Shown piece by piece: positions 1 to 9,256 of a DNA stretch of 64,000 nucleotides (positions are counted from its first letter, which is position 1; each line of letters opens with the position of its first letter). The stretch spans positions 1-64,000 of the forward strand of contig NZ_CALVGT010000050.1 in assembly GCF_944327175.1 (NCBI RefSeq), in the 5' to 3' direction. This stretch comes from an uncultured Lactobacillus sp. Its GTDB lineage: Bacteria > Bacillota > Bacilli > Lactobacillales > Lactobacillaceae. Under the pieces are notes generated by a model that ran no database searches, was not told the origin of the DNA, and worked only from the letters and a program-made list of their open reading frames with translations. The position numbers and the translations under genes were made by a program.

Positions 1-38
1 TTCGGCAGCTCGAGCGGTACGATTGGATGTTCAGTCAT
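1..38 (-). CDS. Start of an unidentified ORF, cut by the window edge
   Basis: Only about 12 codons are visible, reading MTEHPIVPLELP. A good ribosome binding site (GGAGG, at 50-54) lies 11 bases upstream of this ATG. A second ATG at 46 is too close to the site. In a normal type I-C operon the next gene after cas8c is cas7, which usually begins with a quite different sequence containing a G-N-P-N-G-D motif. This start does not match it. Because cas8c is cut off just upstream, I infer that this may be the first ORF of an inserted mobile element. The family cannot be judged from 12 residues. Confidence 0.4.
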   Translation of the reverse strand, partial: MTEHPIVPLELP

Positions 39-126
39 AATATCATGTTCCTCCGTATTCAATTGTTAAGAACAGTATATGACTATTGACTGGGGGTTGA
101 TAGATACCGCGCTATTGGGTGCTTAC
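1..126 (-). mobile_element. Possible insertion-sequence end inside cas8c
   Basis: On the minus strand cas8c homology ends at position 126, where the sequence becomes GTAAGCACCC. About 70 bases of non-cas sequence follow, then a new ORF with its own ribosome binding site. GTAAGC-type termini are known from IS66-family elements, whose ends begin GTAA. The TAA of this terminus supplies the cas8c stop codon. The other end and any 8-bp target duplication lie outside the window, so the IS66 assignment is only a guess. A deletion junction is the alternative. Confidence 0.35.
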
Positions 127-1337
127 AATTTATTAATGTATTGTTGCAAACTCATTGCTTGGTAATAGACAACTCCGAAGCGGCCGTTAACCGGACTTTC
201 AAGTTCGATCAAATGCACTGATCCTTGCAAGCTGTAATCATCTTCATTTGCACCATCAATTAAGACTTTACGTAAATTCTCGGCAATATTAGTATTTGTA
301 TCAATTTCGGTCGTTTCTGCTAATTTATTTTGCGCTAATGCAAGTAATGGATTCTGAGAAATAATTGATAAATCTGCCGTATTTTCTCCATTTACTTCCC
401 AAGCGAGATAATATCTGTCACCAATTTTAAAACCTTGTTTTGTCAAGAGCCATCTCATTGCCGCATGTGCTTTTTGAGATGAGTCATACCCAATCGTGAC
501 AGCTTCATCTGCAGTTAAGAAACGACCCTTAAATGTAAAGTTAGTGGTGTCGTTTGCAGAAATTAATTTTGCATTAGCAGCATTATCCAAGATACCTTTT
601 GGATGTTTGCTTGTCAGAATGACATTTTTTTCTCCAGTAATATAATCAATTCCTTCATTAATTTCGCCACTAACCGTATCCGTCTGTAACACTTGATGAT
701 AGTACTGTGTCCAAGCGTCAAAAAAACGTCGATTTTCAAATCTTTTAACGTTTTCTGGATTTCTAATATTAAAACGAACCGTACTCTTAAAAAGGTTATT
801 GCCCGCCACATTTTCTTTGGCAATATCCTCGCCAAAGATTTTTCCAGTCCATAAATCATTGATCATGTCACTGTCAGTAACATAACGGTAGACCGCTTGT
901 AGAGTTTGATAAACATATTGATCTGGATATTCTTTTAGGAAATTAAGGTATGCCCGAAATTGTTCCACGTACTTTTTGTGCGACTCAATATACTTTTCAT
1001 CGCCACTCCACTTACCATAGTCTCTTGCTAAATACTGAAGTTTATCATCAATAGGAAGAGGAACCAAATATGAACCACTACCTGATCTAATCGAAGACTC
1101 TATCGTTGCAGGGACTATCGTTTTCGGATCATCCACTACGAATGCACCAGCAAAAGTACCATTGGCATTTAAATCAATTTGAAGTGTGCAGTTCAAGAAA
1201 ATATGAGATACTGGCAACATCTGATACGCTTTTTTGGATTCTTCGCCAGACTTGGAGTGGTAAATCCTATAATTCGTTTTACCTAAGTTCTTTTCATTCT
1301 TATTGTAGACATCTACAAACTCAGAAAGCCAACTCAT
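123..1337 (-). pseudogene. cas8c: Truncated Cas8c (Csd1), type I-C Cascade large subunit
   Basis: The 404 residues match the N-terminal two thirds of Csd1/Cas8c, the large subunit of the type I-C Cascade that recognises the PAM. Family members are normally about 570-640 residues. The protein stops right after the segment VVYYQAMSLQQYINKL. In intact relatives this tyrosine-rich stretch is followed by a conserved region with a tryptophan/histidine signature, and that region is missing here. The start overlaps the end of cas5c by 4 bases (ATGA), the usual arrangement. The cut coincides with an apparent insertion-sequence terminus, so I treat the gene as broken. A functional Cascade is unlikely, although a truncated protein could still be made. 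Confidence 0.85.
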
Positions 1338-2068
1338 AAGTCACCCTCCTTTAGAAGCTCTGCATAAAGCGCGTCCGCACTCTCGATATTGCTCAAACTA
1401 AACTGTTTTGCTTTCAGCTTATGAAGACTCCTACGGACCAAGGTATCATCATCGGGTCTTGGGAACTCAATAATCCCTTGTTTCATCACAACATTCCAAA
1501 GTCTGACGCCTAATTCATCTCTCCCTGTTTCATCTGGGTAATCAATACCATGTACCATGGTACCGAAAAGTCGGTCATCAGAATTGTCGTAGAAGCTCTC
1601 ACCTTCTCCAAATTTGCATGGTTCAACGTAGCCCTGGCATTCACGGGTTCCTAAGAAGATGTCGCGCCTGCCACCTTTTTCTATGCACCGTTTCATTATT
1701 GCATAGTGTTTCTTTGCATTTCTGTCACCGACTAAATCTGGTCTGTTCTGATTAAATTCAAAGTGAGCTTGAACTTGATATTCAACGTCTTTCAAGTAGG
1801 TATATCTAGAAAGGTCTGTTTTTGTCATATCGTTATACTTTGGCACTCTGATGTCTTTTGCCTCTGTAATGATCGGGTTCATCACTCTAACTTTATCAAT
1901 ATAAATTTGAATGGTTGGCTTCCAATATATACTCTCAGTTATGCCTTTTAAGGCTTGATATGTTGGAACTGGGTATGTAAACTTTTCCCCGCCAATCTTC
2001 ATGATCGGATCAGTAAACAGCGCATAATCACCATACACTTTAAAGTTGAATGTCGTATTCTCTTCCAT
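1334..2068 (-). CDS. cas5c: Cas5c (Cas5d), type I-C crRNA-processing endonuclease
   Basis: A 244-residue Cas5 of the type I-C branch. In this subtype, which lacks Cas6, Cas5 cuts the pre-crRNA and stays bound to the crRNA 5' handle. The catalytic triad described for the Bacillus halodurans enzyme (Tyr46, Lys116, His117) has clear counterparts here: Tyr48 in ESIYWKP, and Lys120-His121 in [11 protein letters not shown]. The start has a strong AGGAGAG ribosome binding site. The gene follows cas3 after a 150-base gap and overlaps cas8c by 4 bases. The protein looks intact, so crRNA processing could survive even though the operon downstream is damaged. Confidence 0.93.
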   Translation of the reverse strand: MEENTTFNFKVYGDYALFTDPIMKIGGEKFTYPVPTYQALKGITESIYWKPTIQIYIDKVRVMNPIITEAKDIRVPKYNDMTKTDLSRYTYLKDVEYQVQAHFEFNQNRPDLVGDRNAKKHYAIMKRCIEKGGRRDIFLGTRECQGYVEPCKFGEGESFYDNSDDRLFGTMVHGIDYPDETGRDELGVRLWNVVMKQGIIEFPRPDDDTLVRRSLHKLKAKQFSLSNIESADALYAELLKEGDL

Positions 2069-2175
2069 ATTTCTCTCCTAATGGTGCGATAACTATGCCC
2101 AAAAATTCTAAAATTGAGTGAATTATTTCTTGACAACTTAAAGTTTACCACTTTGAACAAATCCAAGGAAGCGCT

Positions 2176-2201
2176 TTATAGTGTAAAAAGTAGCACTATA
2201 A
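2176..2201. promoter_or_regulatory. Inverted repeat in the cas3-cas5c gap
   Basis: TTATAGTG and CACTATAA form a perfect 8-bp inverted repeat with a 10-base A-rich spacer. It lies just after the cas3 stop in an AT-rich 150-base interval. No U-run follows in the minus direction, so it is not a standard terminator. It could be an operator or an RNA-stability hairpin for the cas5c transcript. A weak promoter-like TTGTCA and TTTAGA pair also lies in the gap, but I do not rely on it. Confidence 0.4.
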
Positions 2202-2219
2202 CATTTCTTACATCAGATT

Positions 2220-4652
2220 TTAAAAGCTGACAAAATTACTGATAGTAGGCTCTTCAACTAGCCCAATGCCTTCATCATAATAATCATCTCTAATCGCAAA
2301 TACATTATTTTCTTGGTATTCGTCTCCTAAAGAAATAATTGCCCCTTTATCAATCAAATCTTTAAGTTTTGTCCGATAAACGCCAACTAAATATGGTTGA
2401 GCCATCTTCAAGAGTTCTTTCAATTGCCTGCCTCCATCTTTTGAATTCAACTTCATAATAATTTCTTTGCCTAAACCATACGGGGCAATCAAAGATACTG
2501 TGTCTTCATCGATGACTTCAAAATTCCGTGCTATCGTCTCGCTAGCAGATCCTTCAATAGTTTTAGGGCCACTATGATATTCATTCATATATTTTTGCAT
2601 CAACTTACTGCCATCGATGCAATCTGCCAAATATACTTGATAACCATGATCACTTACCAAGTATTCCTTATCAGCATCCCTATATAAAACTTGGAAGTAG
2701 TAGTTGATTGTCTCATCTTCTAAGAAAGAATCTGCCTTGTACTTTCCATCCAGCATTCCTTGGACGATTTCTTTGCCATTCTTTATTTCCTGCAAGCTGT
2801 TCAATTTCTCTGCACTTTGATCCATTAAAATAAGGTTTACCGTTCCATATTTTCTTTCAGCATTTCGATTGCATCTTCCAGCTGACTGAACAATTGAATC
2901 CAAACCACATAGCGATCTGAAGACGCAAGAGAAACTAATATCTACTCCGGCTTCAATAAGCGCGGTTGAAATACAAATCACATTTTTTCCTTCCGCCAGC
3001 ATTTCCTTTATCTCTTCAATCACCTTTTTACGGTGTTCTGGGCACATTCTTGTTGTGAGGATGTAAACGTAGTCTTGAACACCTTTTTTGACCTCATCAA
3101 ACACTCTTTCTGTTGCTGAAATTGTGTTGAAAATAGCAAGGACAGATCCTTGCTCTCTAGAAGCCTCTAAAATCATTTCTGCTGCTTCAGTTACTGTTAG
3201 CTGATGGTCTGCTCCATCCTTTTTAGTGCGATCAATGATTTGCACCCGCTTGAACTGTTGAATCCTATCTGACAAATTAGAAATCATTTCAGACTTACCA
3301 GCCAACTTTAATGACGTTCCTGATGATAAACTATCAAAAGCTGGTTGCGTTGCCGTACATAGCACAACATCACTTTTTCCAATAGTGCTCAAGAAGTTAA
3401 GAAGCTTGTTAAACATTGATATGGTCTTTAACGGTAGTTTTTGTACTTCATCGAAAATAATTACCGAGTCGCACAAATTATGAAAACGTCTGCGATTCAC
3501 CGTACTCTTTGCATAAATGCAATTTAAGAACTGAACCATCGTGGTAATTACAATCGGACTGTCCCAGTTATCCTCAGCAAGTCTGACCGTCTTCTCAACC
3601 TCAATATCATCTTCAGTCAGATCATTTGAAACGTTTGAATGAAATTCTAGTATATTGGTAGTATTTTTCGGATTACCGTTGAGCATCTTCCGAATCACTT
3701 CTGCATTCTGCTCAATAATCGTGATATATGGAAGTACGTAGATAATATGTTTCTTTTTAGTCTTGATGGCATGCTTCAATCCATAACGCAAACTTGCCAG
3801 CGTCTTCCCACCACCTGTCGGAATTGACAAACGGTAAATGCTGTCAGCTTGATCTGCAAAAGCATCACATTCATCCGACATTTCAGAACGGGCTTGATTA
3901 ATTTTCGTGTTCTGATCGAATTTGCTTATACTGTCTAGCAGCTTGGCATAGTACTGCTTAAAAATTTCATCATACTGGTATTCTGTTGCACTTTTACCAA
4001 ATGAAAACAAAGATGTATCTGTTCGGTCAGCATCTAGTAAACAAGAGTAGATAAACTGTCCTACATAGTAAAGATTGTCAAGCAATCCATCTTGATCCTT
4101 TAACAATTTATCAAACAGTTGGCTGAACTCTTGTATCGCTGTCTTTAAATAGATATTAAAGTCTCGTTCTGACATCATTTCTTGATAAAAATTAATTTCA
4201 GCTCGCTTTAACTCTTGTTTCTTCTCAAGATCATCATCAAATTTTTCTACTCTTTCACAATAGGGACTTTTTAGGCGGGCGTTTAGATAGTCTTTTAAGC
4301 CCAGGCTATTATGGTGAGAGAAAACAGCATTCGAAACAATTTCGGCAAATAGGCTATCTGATGAAAATCCTTCCGAATGCTGAGACAATTCTCTGACTTT
4401 CTCTTTGATAAAAAACGCACCAAAACTAGAGTGATCTACGCTACCCTTCCTAGCTTTCTCAGGATGCTTAATGTACTCTTGGAATTCTTGACGATACTTA
4501 CCCAAATCATGTACTAAGGCAGCTACCCCCGTTACGTGTGGTATCCCTAAAATATCTCCATATTTTTCAGCATACATCTTGCTATTCAAAAGGTGTGCTT
4601 TTAAGGTCTGAATTTCATCTGAATTATCTTTGGTATGAGCGATATAAGTCAT
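2220..4652 (-). CDS. cas3: Cas3 helicase-nuclease, type I-C
   Basis: Cas3 is recruited by Cascade, unwinds target DNA and degrades it. From the chosen ATG the protein has 810 residues. The HD nuclease domain comes first (His48-Asp49 in LVHDLGK, further histidines at SHH 112-114, Asp209 in LLDADR). The superfamily 2 helicase follows: Walker A PTGGGKT around 278-284, DEVQ at 401-404, CTATQP at 432-437, and the motif VI stretch QSAGRCNRN. The ORF could begin 10 codons earlier, but GGAG sits 7 bases before the ATG at 4652, which decides the start. It is first in the cas operon and separated from the two-component genes by a terminator. No frameshift or missing catalytic residue is visible. Confidence 0.95.
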   Translation of the reverse strand: MTYIAHTKDNSDEIQTLKAHLLNSKMYAEKYGDILGIPHVTGVAALVHDLGKYRQEFQEYIKHPEKARKGSVDHSSFGAFFIKEKVRELSQHSEGFSSDSLFAEIVSNAVFSHHNSLGLKDYLNARLKSPYCERVEKFDDDLEKKQELKRAEINFYQEMMSERDFNIYLKTAIQEFSQLFDKLLKDQDGLLDNLYYVGQFIYSCLLDADRTDTSLFSFGKSATEYQYDEIFKQYYAKLLDSISKFDQNTKINQARSEMSDECDAFADQADSIYRLSIPTGGGKTLASLRYGLKHAIKTKKKHIIYVLPYITIIEQNAEVIRKMLNGNPKNTTNILEFHSNVSNDLTEDDIEVEKTVRLAEDNWDSPIVITTMVQFLNCIYAKSTVNRRRFHNLCDSVIIFDEVQKLPLKTISMFNKLLNFLSTIGKSDVVLCTATQPAFDSLSSGTSLKLAGKSEMISNLSDRIQQFKRVQIIDRTKKDGADHQLTVTEAAEMILEASREQGSVLAIFNTISATERVFDEVKKGVQDYVYILTTRMCPEHRKKVIEEIKEMLAEGKNVICISTALIEAGVDISFSCVFRSLCGLDSIVQSAGRCNRNAERKYGTVNLILMDQSAEKLNSLQEIKNGKEIVQGMLDGKYKADSFLEDETINYYFQVLYRDADKEYLVSDHGYQVYLADCIDGSKLMQKYMNEYHSGPKTIEGSASETIARNFEVIDEDTVSLIAPYGLGKEIIMKLNSKDGGRQLKELLKMAQPYLVGVYRTKLKDLIDKGAIISLGDEYQENNVFAIRDDYYDEGIGLVEEPTISNFVSF

Positions 4653-4680
4653 AATTTTTCTCCATTCCTGTAGATCTAGC

Positions 4681-4706
4681 AAAAAAGCACCCCGCGAGGG
4701 AGTGCT
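4681..4706 (-). terminator. Terminator of the relQ/two-component operon
   Basis: On the minus strand GCACTCC pairs with GGGGTGC (one G-U pair) around a 5-base loop, followed by six T. It begins two bases after the histidine kinase stop and lies just before the cas3 ribosome binding site, separating the two operons. Confidence 0.85.
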
Positions 4707-4707
4707 C

Positions 4708-5967
4708 TTAGTGGACCCGTTTGAAAGTTACCGTGAAGTTCATCACGCTATCCGACCAGCTGGCATTGATTTTGCCGCCAAAAGCCGAAACCAGGTCCTG
4801 AGCCATTGACAGGCCGATCCCAAAACCTAATTTCTGCTTCCCATCATAATGGTGGGACTCGTCTTCCCGGTAGAAACGTTCAAAGAAGCGGTTGGTATCG
4901 ATCCCAGCCCCATTCTTGTAAGAATTGGCAACCGTCAGGACCGCGTTTTGGTTAAGCCGGCTCTTGGCCAGAACAACCATGACTTCGCCTTCTGGATCGC
5001 AATACTTCTGCGCGTTATCGATCAAAATATTGACTAGTTCCAATAAACTGCGCTGCTCGGCATTGATATAAAGGTCCGGATCAATGCTGATTACGTATTC
5101 CTTGCCATCTTTGGCAAGAATCGACTTGAATGATTCAGCTGATTCCTTGGCCACTTCTGAAAAGTTGACCTTTGACAAAACAATCTCTTCTGGCTCACTC
5201 ATTCTGGTTAAAGTGATCAATTGATTAATCAGCCCGGTCATCCGCACCACTTGTTCTTTGGTGCTTTCATTCCATTCATCATCGTTGCCCAGTAATTCTT
5301 CCATTTCAGCGTTGGCACTGATTACGGCAAGGGGGGTCTTTAACTCATGCCCTGCATTAGTGATAAAGCGGCGCTGCTTGTCATAGGCGTCTTTAATTGG
5401 CTGAATTGCCCTGTCAGCTAGCAGGAACATAACCAGTATAAAAAAGAAAATTCCGCCAAAAGTAAAGAACATGGCGTATTTTACCAAAAAGATAGTCGAC
5501 TGCATCAGTGGACTGAGGTCAATGACACAGATGTAGTATTTATTGGTTGAAATCTTTTTAGCTAAGTAGCGAAAACGCATCCCTTCACTGCGAATTGTCC
5601 CCTTCAGCTGGCCACCAGCCAAGCGCCTGGAAATCTGCCTTTTCCGGCTGGAAACAGAATCTATCGATCTGCCGATAATGTGGTCAGTGTCAATTACGGT
5701 CAAAGTCTTTTTTTTCGTATCAACATTAGCCGTAAAGTAGCGGTACTTGAACAAACCTTCCCGGTTGTACTGGTCACCAAGCTGCTGTTTAGCCTGCTGA
5801 ATATCCAAACGGCCGTTGTTTTTAACGATAATGGACAGGACTTGGTCTGCTTCCCGGCTTGAGCCGAAGACACTGATGCCAATCAAGCTGGCAAAAGATA
5901 TGATCATGACTAGAAAAAGCGACAGGGTGGCCACCCAGATAAAGCGGCGCCTAACTTTTTTAATCAT
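4708..5967 (-). CDS. Sensor histidine kinase of an OmpR-type two-component system
   Basis: A 419-residue membrane kinase. Transmembrane segments lie at about 10-34 and 160-184 and enclose an extracytoplasmic sensor loop of about 125 residues. After a short HAMP-like linker comes the dimerisation domain with the phospho-accepting His207 in the H-box NAGHELKTPLAVIS. The ATPase domain carries the N-box (NILIDNAQKYC) and the G-box (FGIGLSMAQDLV). It begins 2 bases after the response regulator stop and is the last gene of a three-gene operon. The ligand cannot be deduced. The regulator it pairs with suggests a cell-envelope or stress role, but that is only family-level knowledge. Confidence 0.93.
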   Translation of the reverse strand: MIKKVRRRFIWVATLSLFLVMIISFASLIGISVFGSSREADQVLSIIVKNNGRLDIQQAKQQLGDQYNREGLFKYRYFTANVDTKKKTLTVIDTDHIIGRSIDSVSSRKRQISRRLAGGQLKGTIRSEGMRFRYLAKKISTNKYYICVIDLSPLMQSTIFLVKYAMFFTFGGIFFFILVMFLLADRAIQPIKDAYDKQRRFITNAGHELKTPLAVISANAEMEELLGNDDEWNESTKEQVVRMTGLINQLITLTRMSEPEEIVLSKVNFSEVAKESAESFKSILAKDGKEYVISIDPDLYINAEQRSLLELVNILIDNAQKYCDPEGEVMVVLAKSRLNQNAVLTVANSYKNGAGIDTNRFFERFYREDESHHYDGKQKLGFGIGLSMAQDLVSAFGGKINASWSDSVMNFTVTFKRVH

Positions 5968-5969
5968 GA

Positions 5970-6638
5970 TCAGGCCCTCTCAAGGCAGAACTCTCCGCCC
6001 TTTTCGCCGGAAATCTGGACATTTGCCCCGATTGAGGCCAGCTTGGACCGCAGGAAGGAGATGTATACCCAAACCACGTCTTCGCTTTCATCTTCATTCT
6101 TCCAAACATGGTTGAACAGTTCTTCCGTGCTGATTGCCTTGCCAGGATTGAGCAAGAAATAGCGCATCAAACCGGTTTCCTGCTTGGAGAGGCTGATGGA
6201 GTTGTTGCTGGACAGCTCCTGTGAGTTAAGATCCAGCTTGAGGTTATCGTAGTTCAGTTCTTGAGTGCTGTTGTAGTCCTCGCTTCGGCGCTCTTTTGAC
6301 CGCAGGCGGGCCAGCAGTTCCTTTAAGGAGAACGGCTTAGTCAAGTAGTCGTCAGCACCAACATCCAGGCCCGTCACCTTATCGTCAATTTCAGACTTGG
6401 CAGTCAACATCATAATGTAGGTTTTGTCGCCAGTAGCGCGGATTTCCTTGACTGCGTCCAAGCCATTTTTGACGGGCATCATGATGTCCATGATAATGAC
6501 GTCGTAGGGATGCTTTTTGACAGCATCGACGGCTTCCTGGCCGTTAAAAACTGAGTCGACATCGTAGCCGCTTTTTTGCATGGCGACCGTCAAAACTCTG
6601 TTCAATTGTGATTCGTCTTCAGCTAAAAGAATTTTCAT
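5970..6638 (-). CDS. OmpR-family response regulator
   Basis: A receiver domain (phospho-acceptor Asp51 in IIMDIMMP, LTAK, and the lysine in YLTKPF) is joined to a C-terminal winged-helix DNA-binding domain. The reading frame is open for 17 further codons upstream, but the ATG at 6638 has AAGGAAGG in front of it and gives the canonical MKILLAEDE start. It lies 2 bases from the relQ stop and 2 bases from the kinase start, so the three genes are probably one transcript. Its targets are unknown. Confidence 0.93.
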   Translation of the reverse strand: MKILLAEDESQLNRVLTVAMQKSGYDVDSVFNGQEAVDAVKKHPYDVIIMDIMMPVKNGLDAVKEIRATGDKTYIMMLTAKSEIDDKVTGLDVGADDYLTKPFSLKELLARLRSKERRSEDYNSTQELNYDNLKLDLNSQELSSNNSISLSKQETGLMRYFLLNPGKAISTEELFNHVWKNEDESEDVVWVYISFLRSKLASIGANVQISGEKGGEFCLERA

Positions 6639-6640
6639 AG

Positions 6641-7249
6641 TTACCCTTCCTTGATCAGTTGGCGGATTGTTTGCATGCTTACATCGCAAGATGCCAGTTC
6701 GTCAGCAACCCGCTTGAGTTCCTTGCTGATACGTTCAGGATTCTTGATGTCATGCTTGTACTTCATTTCGTGTTCAAGACTGGCCCAAGTGTCCATGGCA
6801 ATTGTCCGCAGCTGGATTTCAACGTAGTAGGTGCCAGGCTTATTGCCGTGGACGTCTTCAAATGGAGTGACTACTTCCATAATCAAGTGGTAGGACCGGT
6901 AGCCATTTGGCTTGGCATTGGTAATGTAGTCTTTTTCCTTAATAATCTTAAAGTTGTCCTGCTTCTTCAGCAAATCAATACAAGTGTAAATATCGTCAAT
7001 AAAGTTACAGACGATTCTGAATCCGATTGAATCCCGGTTTTCGATCAAAGCAGACTCTGGCGTATGCGGTAAGCCCTTTCTTTCGCACTTTTGCGTCATG
7101 CTTTCTTCACCTTTAACGCGGCCTTCCAGGTGCTCGTATAACTTTTGTCCGTATTTTTCGCTGTATTCCTGACCAATACCCTGAATTTGCTGCAAAACAG
7201 AAGCCAGGATCTGTGGCAGATAGTCGGCATACTTTCCGTAGATGCTCAT
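6641..7249 (-). CDS. relQ: Small alarmone synthetase (RelQ/YjbM family)
   Basis: A 202-residue single-domain (p)ppGpp synthetase. The RelA_SpoT fold is visible in RDSIGFRIV, KPNGYRSYHLIM (substrate-binding loop) and EIQLRTIAMDTWASLEHEMKYK. There is no HD hydrolase domain, as expected for the RelQ class, which act as tetramers and are controlled mainly by expression level. The ribosome binding site is GAGG. Being first in an operon with a two-component system suggests that the kinase signal and alarmone production are linked by shared transcription. That link is inference. Confidence 0.88.
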   Translation of the reverse strand: MSIYGKYADYLPQILASVLQQIQGIGQEYSEKYGQKLYEHLEGRVKGEESMTQKCERKGLPHTPESALIENRDSIGFRIVCNFIDDIYTCIDLLKKQDNFKIIKEKDYITNAKPNGYRSYHLIMEVVTPFEDVHGNKPGTYYVEIQLRTIAMDTWASLEHEMKYKHDIKNPERISKELKRVADELASCDVSMQTIRQLIKEG

Positions 7250-7345
7250 ATTTGTTCCTCACTCCTTCTATTACTTCTACTCTACCAAAGATCCTTGAAA
7301 TTTGCTTGTGCTTTAAGGGAAACTTATGGATAGCTTACCTTTCAC

Positions 7346-7383
7346 AAAAAAACATGGCCCAAATTCAGTATTGGGACCATGTT
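7346..7383 (-). terminator. Terminator after the fumarate-reductase-like gene
   Basis: On the minus strand AACATGG-T-CCCAA pairs with TTGGGCCATGTT (one bulged T), with a short loop and seven T after the stem. It stands 65 bases beyond the flavoprotein stop. Confidence 0.8.
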
Positions 7384-7447
7384 GTCTGCCTTAGCAGCTA
7401 ATTTTTATTTTTGTGGATTGACTTCGGCACGAGCACTTATCACGTTT

Positions 7448-9256
7448 TTAGGCTTTCGCGTAAGCACTTGCTCCATGTCCGGCAATAACCCCACTACCGA
7501 TACATGAACCATAACAGAAGCCTGGGATGTCATAATATGGTGAGTACACGTTGTCAGTACCAACTACATACATGCCTGGAATAACCTGGTCATCTTCAGC
7601 TAAAGCACGACACTCATCATCAGTTTTTACTCCACCAAAAGTTGACCAAGCACTTACCTCACATTCAATGGCATAAAACGGGCCTTGCTTGACCGAGCTT
7701 AAGTACCACGGATTGGCACCAAATTGCTCATCTTCGCCTTTTTCACAATAACTGTTATAAGACGCTACTGTACCTGTTAAATGATCGAATCCAGTCTTTT
7801 TAGCAAGTTCTTCCAAAGTGTCAGCCTTTACAATCCAACCTTCATGAATTCCTTCTTCAAGATCACTATCCAGGCTCTTCAAGGCACCTCTTTGCTTGTA
7901 GTAGGAGCCGATAAACCAGTTGTCATGGTTAGCTCCACGCTTGGTTAAGTACTCATACAGGCCTTCATCCCGCATTTTGTCAACATATTCCTGGTCAACA
8001 ATGGCGTAATATGGTGAATGGCGCAAGGTCGGCTCTTCACCATATGACATTGGATAGTCACATAGCAAGCCTTCATTCATGAAGCGCTTTCCTTGGTTGT
8101 CAACTAACAGATTACCGTAAATGCCAAACTTGAATGCTAGGTTCTGGTCATATTTATCTTGGGTTGCTGGGCGACTGGCCTTGGGGTTGGTTCCACCATA
8201 CTCACAGCCACAATAGCCAAAGGTCTTGTCAAGAATTGCACCTGCCTTTTGCGCGATAGTCAACCCGTCACCAGTGCAGAGACTCTTGCCGCGAGCAGCA
8301 ACGTTCACGTGTGTTGTGCCTAGATACCTTAAAAGTAGTTCCTTGTTGCCAAGATATCCACCACTGGCGATGATAACGCTCTTGGCATGAACGGTAACTT
8401 TCGAACCATCCTTCCGCTGACCAGCACCCCCTACAATTTTACCGTTTTCCTTCAGAACTTCTTTGGCTGCCGTATTAAAGAACACATCAATACCACATTT
8501 TTCGTAAGCTTCAGTCCACAGACGGACGCGCTTATCAACATCGGTTAAAATCAAATGGAAGCCGCCTTTTTCATCGACGAATGGTGTTTTAAAACGGAAG
8601 TTTGCTTCCTTAAATTGGTAACCGATCTCCAATAAGTTTTCAACCGCTTCACTCGAATGCTCAAGGTAGTTCTTAATCAAAGCAGAATTCGGTTCCCAGT
8701 GAGTGTAATTCATCACATGTTGGAAAACTTCATTAACCGTCAAAGTAGTCCCACGTTCACGCAAGACTGGAGTATCAACGGCAAATGGGCCTGAAACTTT
8801 TACTCCGTTAACCGCTGCTAGATTACCAGCTTTTTCTAAAACAACCACCTTACTGCCCGCCTTGGCAGCGGTGATAGCTGACATAAAGCCTGATGCACCA
8901 CTACCGATAACTACAACGTCAGCTGTAACATCAGCATCTGGAAGCTTGGTTTCAGTGACATGTGCTGCTTCAGTAAATGTTTTAGGATCCCCACCAGCTT
9001 CAGTAATTGCCTCTTCTACACTACTGGTCACTGCTTTAGTCAACTTTGTTGCACCACTAATCGCATCTACGTTTAAAGATTGATTAGCGACAACTTCTGG
9101 GATAAATCTGTCTTTTAAATCATCTACAAAAGCCTGTGTTTCATTTTCTTCAAGAACTTCAATTTTAGTCAGTTTTTCTTCATCAAAAGAAACGCGTAAC
9201 TTAGCCGTAGAATGATGTCCTTCTGCTTCGACTTCATAATCGCCTTTTTTGTACAT
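7448..9256 (-). CDS. FMN- and FAD-binding fumarate-reductase-like flavoprotein
   Basis: 602 residues. The N-terminal FMN_bind domain (about 5-90) contains DAISGATKLT at 64-73. This is the ApbE flavinylation motif D-x-x-S-G-A-T-x-x-T, so Thr73 would carry covalent FMN. From about 112 follows an FAD-binding domain with the dinucleotide motif VVVIGSGASGFMSA and the C-terminal substrate and flavin contacts of the fumarate reductase/urocanate reductase family. There is no signal peptide or haem motif, so it is probably cytoplasmic and takes electrons from NADH or a flavin reductase. The acceptor could be fumarate or another enoate. The ribosome binding site AAGAGG precedes the ATG. Confidence 0.85.
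   Translation of the reverse strand: MYKKGDYEVEAEGHHSTAKLRVSFDEEKLTKIEVLEENETQAFVDDLKDRFIPEVVANQSLNVDAISGATKLTKAVTSSVEEAITEAGGDPKTFTEAAHVTETKLPDADVTADVVVIGSGASGFMSAITAAKAGSKVVVLEKAGNLAAVNGVKVSGPFAVDTPVLRERGTTLTVNEVFQHVMNYTHWEPNSALIKNYLEHSSEAVENLLEIGYQFKEANFRFKTPFVDEKGGFHLILTDVDKRVRLWTEAYEKCGIDVFFNTAAKEVLKENGKIVGGAGQRKDGSKVTVHAKSVIIASGGYLGNKELLLRYLGTTHVNVAARGKSLCTGDGLTIAQKAGAILDKTFGYCGCEYGGTNPKASRPATQDKYDQNLAFKFGIYGNLLVDNQGKRFMNEGLLCDYPMSYGEEPTLRHSPYYAIVDQEYVDKMRDEGLYEYLTKRGANHDNWFIGSYYKQRGALKSLDSDLEEGIHEGWIVKADTLEELAKKTGFDHLTGTVASYNSYCEKGEDEQFGANPWYLSSVKQGPFYAIECEVSAWSTFGGVKTDDECRALAEDDQVIPGMYVVGTDNVYSPYYDIPGFCYGSCIGSGVIAGHGASAYAKA

Noticed and set aside
1..38. cas7 as the next gene after cas8c
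   Set aside because: The visible residues MTEHPIVPLELP do not resemble the start of type I-C Cas7, and cas8c is already cut before it.
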